Positions 13,848-17,599 of a stretch of DNA of 17,599 nucleotides are shown piece by piece. Below the pieces are notes generated by a model. That model ran no database searches, was not told the origin of the DNA, and saw only the letters and a list, made by a program, of their open reading frames with translations. This stretch comes from Clostridia bacterium. GTDB taxonomy: Bacteria > Bacillota > Clostridia > Christensenellales > CAG-1252. The DNA lies in NCBI GenBank assembly GCA_017455385.1, contig JAFTBD010000112.1, positions 1 to 17,599 of the forward strand. The letters run 5' to 3'. Positions within the stretch are counted from its first letter, which is position 1. Every line of letters starts with the position of its first letter. The position numbers and the translations under genes were made by a program.

Positions 13848-16800
13848 TTATTTTGCTCTGTGGACGGTACCGCCGACAAGGACAATCATCTTAACTGCCT
13901 GCAAGGAATAATCTTGCAAATCGACGTTTAACGCTTTATCGAGCGAACCTCTCGCAAGCAATTTCACCCGTCCGACACTCGCGGAAACGAGTTTCTTTTC
14001 CCACAGAGCCTCGATATCCACGGTGTCCCCGTCGCTGAAGTTTGCCGACAGCACATCAATGTTTATAATGCCTTTTTTGCCGCTATGAGCCTTTCCGTCC
14101 ACGTCGTCTTCGATAAAAGTAGCCGCTACTTCGTCGGTCATTTGCGCGTCCGCTTCGTTTACGGTGACGGACCTTAAATGGATATGCTCGTTTGCTACAG
14201 GTTGCGCGATTTTGCTCTTGACCTCTTTGATCAGCCCTTTTGCGAGCAAGGCGGCGTTATCTTCGTACGGGAAGGAATACTCTCTGTTTGGGTTTTTGCC
14301 CTTCGCCAAGCCGAACTTCTCCGCCACCATAGCAATGAGGTCCTTTGCGTACTCGCATCTGCGATCGTTGCGAATACGGTACATACAGGGCACCGCAGCG
14401 TATTTTGCGGATTTGCAAAGCTCAACGCGATATTTAGAGCCCTTGAGGTCCTTCATGTCCAGCGCAAAATACAAGCAAAGCGTTTTGCCGCGCACCGCGA
14501 TCTTGACGGCTTGCTTTCTGCCAAAGTTAAAGGACTCGTAGTTCCAGGAGGCTCTGCTGTTTATACCTTTATAGGATAAGATCTCGTTTTTTAACTCCCG
14601 ATAGTACCGTTTTGTCTCGTCGCTAGACTGGATCAGTTTTGCGGTGAAAGACTTGACGATCCGGATGCGGAAGGTGGCGCCGTTTTCCGTTACGACGATA
14701 ACCTCTTCGTCCTTTTCTTCCTCGACGGGCTCCGCCGTAGTTTCCGTCACCTTATCTTCTTTGACCGTGGAGAGGACTTCTTCGGATACTTCCTCCGCGG
14801 GTGCCGCCGTCTCTTTAATGTCGGGATCTTTGGGTTCGCCTGCGGTTTCCCCTTCTTCGCCTCTCTTTTTCCATCCGAAGAAGATCAAGACCCCGTATGC
14901 CGCCATCACAAGGAAGGCAAGAACAAAGGTGGCGATAGAGATAGGTGTCGCATACACGGCGAGTGCCGCAAGCGCCAAGATAAAGATTACGACGGACGCC
15001 GCACTGCCGATCAAGAGGAGTAGATCGATGAAGCCGAAGAGCACGATCTTACCGAGAAGCGGTTTCAGAGCACCGAGCTTTAACTTCTCCGCAACGGTGC
15101 CTGCCTTCGGATACCACAGGATGAAGTATAGGGCGAGATACAGAAGTTCCAGTATCACAAGGACGAACAACACCCAGCCCATAACTGTACTGACGTGCTC
15201 CTTTTTGTCATAAGAAGCATAGATCGCCTCCGCCTCGGTGAGCGTGTCGTAATTATCCACAAGCTCTTTTTGTTTTTCGGTAAGTTCATCATAGGCGGTG
15301 CGCGCCTCTTGAATCGCTTCCTTACTCTTCGGATGCTTGACTTTGCCTATAGCGGTGATCAAGGTCTTCACGTTATTTGCCGCAAGCTCGTCATAGGTAA
15401 CCTGCGCGGCAGGCAATTCCGTATGATTCAAGACAAGTTCTTTCTGCTCGGGGGTCAATGCTTCAAAGGCGCCCAAGGCGATATCGATCTTCGCCTTGCT
15501 TTCCGCCGTGTATTCAACGCTGCCGATCGTCTCAATCAGCACCTCGACCTCTGCCACCTTGTACGCATTTTCCGCATCCACGAGGTCAGCAAGGTCGTCG
15601 ACCAACTCTTTCTGCGTGGGAGTCAGCGCTTCGTAGGCAGTGCGCGCTGCGTCGATCGCCTCCTTGCTCGCGGGATATGCCACAGGCAGGGTGATCGCGT
15701 CGATCAAGGCATCCACCGCATCCGCGGCGTCATTGTCCGCCTTCAGGTCCGCATACGTTTCTTCAGCACTTTCGAGGTATTCGAGATCATCCACGAGAGC
15801 TTTCTGCTCGTCTGTCAACGCGTCAAAGGCTTCACGCGCGGCATCGATCGCTTCTTTGCTCGAGGGATAGACCACAGGGGTCGGGATCGAGTCAATCAAA
15901 GCGTCCACCGCGTCCGCAGCGTCCTCGTCACGCTGCGTAGCCAGCGCATCGGCGAGGCCTGCGACGATGTCGTCGATCAATGCCTTATTCGCGTCAAGGT
16001 CTTCGTCCTCGGCGTAAGTCAAAGCGTCGATGTCCGCCTTCGCGTCTGCAATCAGGCCTTCACACGTTGCGCTGTCCCCTTCCAAAGCGAGGGCGTCCGC
16101 AACGTCCGTCTGAGCGGCCTTGTATGCCTCAAACGCTTCTTTATCACGCTGCAGGTCGAGTGCGTCGGCAAGGTCTGCGACGATGACATCGAGCATTGCC
16201 TTATTCGCGTCGAGGTCTTTATCCTCGTCGTAGGTCAAGGCGTCGATAGCGTCTTTGGCGTCCTTAATCAGATCCTTGCAAGCCGTGCTGTCGGTCTCTT
16301 CGCCAAGGGCGTCTGCTGCACTCTTCTGCGTGGTCTTGTATTCCTCGAAGGCTTCTTTGTCACGCTGCAGATCGAGAGCGCCGGCAAGGTCTGCAACGAT
16401 ATCATCGAGCAACGCCTTATTCTCGTCGAGGGCCTTCTCCTCGTCGTAGACCAAAGTGTCGATGGCGGCTTTAGCGTCCTTGATTAGATCCTTGCAAGCC
16501 GTGCTGTCGGTCTCTTTGCCAAGGGCATCTGCTGCACCCTTTTGCGGCTCCTTATACGCATTGAATACCTCTTTGTCACGCTGCAGGTCGAGAGCGCCGG
16601 CAAGGTCTGCGACGATGCCGTCGAGCAATGCCTTATTCGCGTCAAGGTCTTTGTCCTCGTCGTAGGTCAAGGCGTCAATTGCTGCCTTCGCATCGGCGAT
16701 CATGTCTTCACACGCTGCGCTGTCGCCTTCCAAAGCGAGGGCGTCTGCCGCACCTTTCTTCGTGGGTTTGTATGCCTCGAACGCCTCCTTGTCGCGTTGC

Positions 16801-17599
16801 AGGGCGAGGTCGCCGGCAAGGGCGTCGATGATCGCATCCACGACCGCCTTGTTCGCGGCAAGGGTTTTGGTGCAATCGTAAACCACCGCATCGACGGCTG
16901 CCTTCGCATCCGAGATCAGTTGCTCACACGCGACGCTGTCCCCTTCTAGGGCGAGGTCGTCCGCAGCGCCTTTTCGTTCGACCTTGTATGCGTCGAGCGC
17001 CTCTTTGTCAGAGTGCATTCCGTCGTAGGTCGCCTCTGCGTCCGTCAACGTTTCGTAGTTCGTTACTTCGGCTTGCGACTCTGCCGCCAACCCATCGTAC
17101 AGCGCACGTGCCTCGTCGATCTTTGCTTTGCAATCGTCGGTATACACCACGGGGTCGTCGATCGCTTCGATGGCGCCGATAACATCCTCCACGGCAATGG
17201 GACGAACGATGGAGCAGTACCCGTTTTCATCGGCAGCACCGCCGTTGAGATCCTCCACAAGATACCCTTTGGCAATATGATTGATGGTCGCATATTGTTT
17301 GACCGTCTCCGCATTCAGCACCAAGCGGCAGTCGTACAGGAGAACGTATGCACCGAAAGTGGGATCCACGCCCGCCACGCCTTTGATACCGCCCGTCGCG
17401 GGTGCGCTGTTGCGGATGGACAAGACTGCGCCTTCCGTCACCACGATCGTGCCTTGTCCGATCGTCAGCGTACGCCCCGCAAGGTCGATCGTCACGTCCT
17501 TGTTCACGTTGACGTACGGATCTCCTCTGCCGGAAATGCTGTAGTCTTTATTGATCGTAACGGTCGCGTCCTCTGCCGCCGCCGTAAAGGCGTCGAGAA
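13848..17599 (-). CDS. Partial giant surface protein: helical repeats, membrane domain and L15-like cytoplasmic tail (5' end beyond the right edge)
   Basis: The minus-strand frame is open from the stop at 13848 to the right edge, about 1250 codons. The first start-like codon, GTG at 17507, is internal: residues upstream of it (VTINKDYSISGRG) continue the same beta-rich pattern. Numbering from that GTG: 1-100 beta-helix-like (DLAGRTLTIG); 106-165 one helical repeat of about 60 residues; 166-525 five 72-residue repeats; about 526-770 four more of the 60-residue repeats ('SKEAIDAAR-x-A-Y/F-DALT-x-x-QK-x-LV'), a type common in Firmicutes surface proteins; 775-880 three or more membrane helices; then KKRGEEGE and an acidic linker; about 948-1070 a conserved-looking domain (SFTAKLIQS, YYRELKNEILSYKG, RGKTLCLYFALD); 1143-1219 a segment resembling the C-terminal part of ribosomal protein L15 (GRVKLLARGSLDKALNVD, YSLQAVKMIVLVGG). 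The helical repeats should be outside and the tail inside. Function unknown; a structural or sensing role across the membrane is possible. Confidence 0.88.
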   Translation of the reverse strand, partial: LDAFTAAAEDATVTINKDYSISGRGDPYVNVNKDVTIDLAGRTLTIGQGTIVVTEGAVLSIRNSAPATGGIKGVAGVDPTFGAYVLLYDCRLVLNAETVKQYATINHIAKGYLVEDLNGGAADENGYCSIVRPIAVEDVIGAIEAIDDPVVYTDDCKAKIDEARALYDGLAAESQAEVTNYETLTDAEATYDGMHSDKEALDAYKVERKGAADDLALEGDSVACEQLISDAKAAVDAVVYDCTKTLAANKAVVDAIIDALAGDLALQRDKEAFEAYKPTKKGAADALALEGDSAACEDMIADAKAAIDALTYDEDKDLDANKALLDGIVADLAGALDLQRDKEVFNAYKEPQKGAADALGKETDSTACKDLIKDAKAAIDTLVYDEEKALDENKALLDDIVADLAGALDLQRDKEAFEEYKTTQKSAADALGEETDSTACKDLIKDAKDAIDALTYDEDKDLDANKAMLDVIVADLADALDLQRDKEAFEAYKAAQTDVADALALEGDSATCEGLIADAKADIDALTYAEDEDLDANKALIDDIVAGLADALATQRDEDAADAVDALIDSIPTPVVYPSSKEAIDAAREAFDALTDEQKALVDDLEYLESAEETYADLKADNDAADAVDALIDAITLPVAYPASKEAIDAARTAYEALTPTQKELVDDLADLVDAENAYKVAEVEVLIETIGSVEYTAESKAKIDIALGAFEALTPEQKELVLNHTELPAAQVTYDELAANNVKTLITAIGKVKHPKSKEAIQEARTAYDELTEKQKELVDNYDTLTEAEAIYASYDKKEHVSTVMGWVLFVLVILELLYLALYFILWYPKAGTVAEKLKLGALKPLLGKIVLFGFIDLLLLIGSAASVVIFILALAALAVYATPISIATFVLAFLVMAAYGVLIFFGWKKRGEEGETAGEPKDPDIKETAAPAEEVSEEVLSTVKEDKVTETTAEPVEEEKDEEVIVVTENGATFRIRIVKSFTAKLIQSSDETKRYYRELKNEILSYKGINSRASWNYESFNFGRKQAVKIAVRGKTLCLYFALDMKDLKGSKYRVELCKSAKYAAVPCMYRIRNDRRCEYAKDLIAMVAEKFGLAKGKNPNREYSFPYEDNAALLAKGLIKEVKSKIAQPVANEHIHLRSVTVNEADAQMTDEVAATFIEDDVDGKAHSGKKGIINIDVLSANFSDGDTVDIEALWEKKLVSASVGRVKLLARGSLDKALNVDLQDYSLQAVKMIVLVGGTVHRAK
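15933..17012 (-). repeat. Five tandem 216-bp coding repeats (72 residues each)
   Basis: Units at 16797-17012, 16581-16796, 16365-16580, 16149-16364 and 15933-16148. The consensus runs RDKEAFEAYK, then KGAADAL, GDSxACEDLIxDAKAAID, LTYDEDKDLDANKALLD and IVADLAGALDLQ. Every unit is exactly 72 codons with no indels and carries one Cys in the xACxxLI position. Units 3 and 4 share long identical DNA stretches, which suggests recent duplication or ongoing recombination. Confidence 0.92.

Noticed and set aside
15195..16487. 430-codon plus-strand frame opposite the helical repeats
   Set aside because: Its repeats only reflect the 216-bp coding repeats of the minus-strand gene.
17505..17507. GTG as the start of the right-hand surface protein
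   Set aside because: The frame stays open to the window edge with the same beta-rich pattern, and no ribosome binding site precedes this GTG, so the true start is outside the window.

Overview
The window looks like chromosomal DNA of an uncultured, low-copy Gram-positive bacterium, most likely Clostridia (Firmicutes). The evidence is strong AGGAGG-type ribosome binding sites, textbook TTGACA-17-TATAAT promoters, hairpin-plus-U-run terminators, a lipoprotein, large membrane-anchored surface proteins with repeat domains, and a Soj/Spo0J-like ParA-ParB pair. Coding DNA is GC-rich with strong third-position bias, which produces many long antisense open frames that are not genes. The class-level assignment is inference; no rRNA or other marker is present.

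Layout. (1) 1-5682, all on the minus strand: a partial giant N-anchored surface protein with GLUG-like repeats (runs off the left edge), a lipoprotein made of about eight bacterial Ig-like repeats, and a small membrane protein with a degenerate HExxH-like site. (2) 5683-6425: a 743-bp intergenic region packed with heptanucleotide tandem arrays, nested hairpins and a dispersed-repeat relic, ending in the guaA promoter. (3) 6426-11341, plus strand: a stand-alone ATP-pyrophosphatase subunit of GMP synthase with its own promoter and terminator, then a four-gene operon: MTA/SAH nucleosidase (mtnN), MTA/SAH deaminase (mtaD), an archaeal/Thermotoga-type S-adenosylhomocysteine hydrolase homologue (ahcY) and a DnaQ-like exonuclease. 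(4) 11500-13214: parA-parB. (5) 13215-13685: a tRNA-Arg(ACG) gene preceded by a broken 5' half copy and an 18-bp inverted fragment of itself, all behind one strong promoter. (6) 13848 to the right edge, minus strand: a partial giant surface protein with five 72-residue repeats, five shorter helical repeats, a membrane domain, and a cytoplasmic tail that ends in a domain resembling the C-terminal part of ribosomal protein L15.

How the parts work together. mtnN-mtaD-ahcY is a by-product disposal operon for S-adenosylmethionine metabolism. Two routes seem encoded side by side: direct cleavage of SAH/MTA to adenine (MtnN), and deamination of SAH to S-inosylhomocysteine (MtaD) followed by hydrolysis to homocysteine and inosine (AhcY-type enzyme). 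The adenine-pocket residues of the AhcY protein are changed in a way that fits the second route. ParA and ParB would segregate the chromosome, although no parS site is visible here. The minus-strand blocks at both ends encode the cell surface.

The points most worth following up are the S-inosylhomocysteine pathway reading of the operon, the rearranged tRNA-Arg locus, the L15-like cytoplasmic tail on a surface protein, and the heptamer repeat cluster upstream of guaA.
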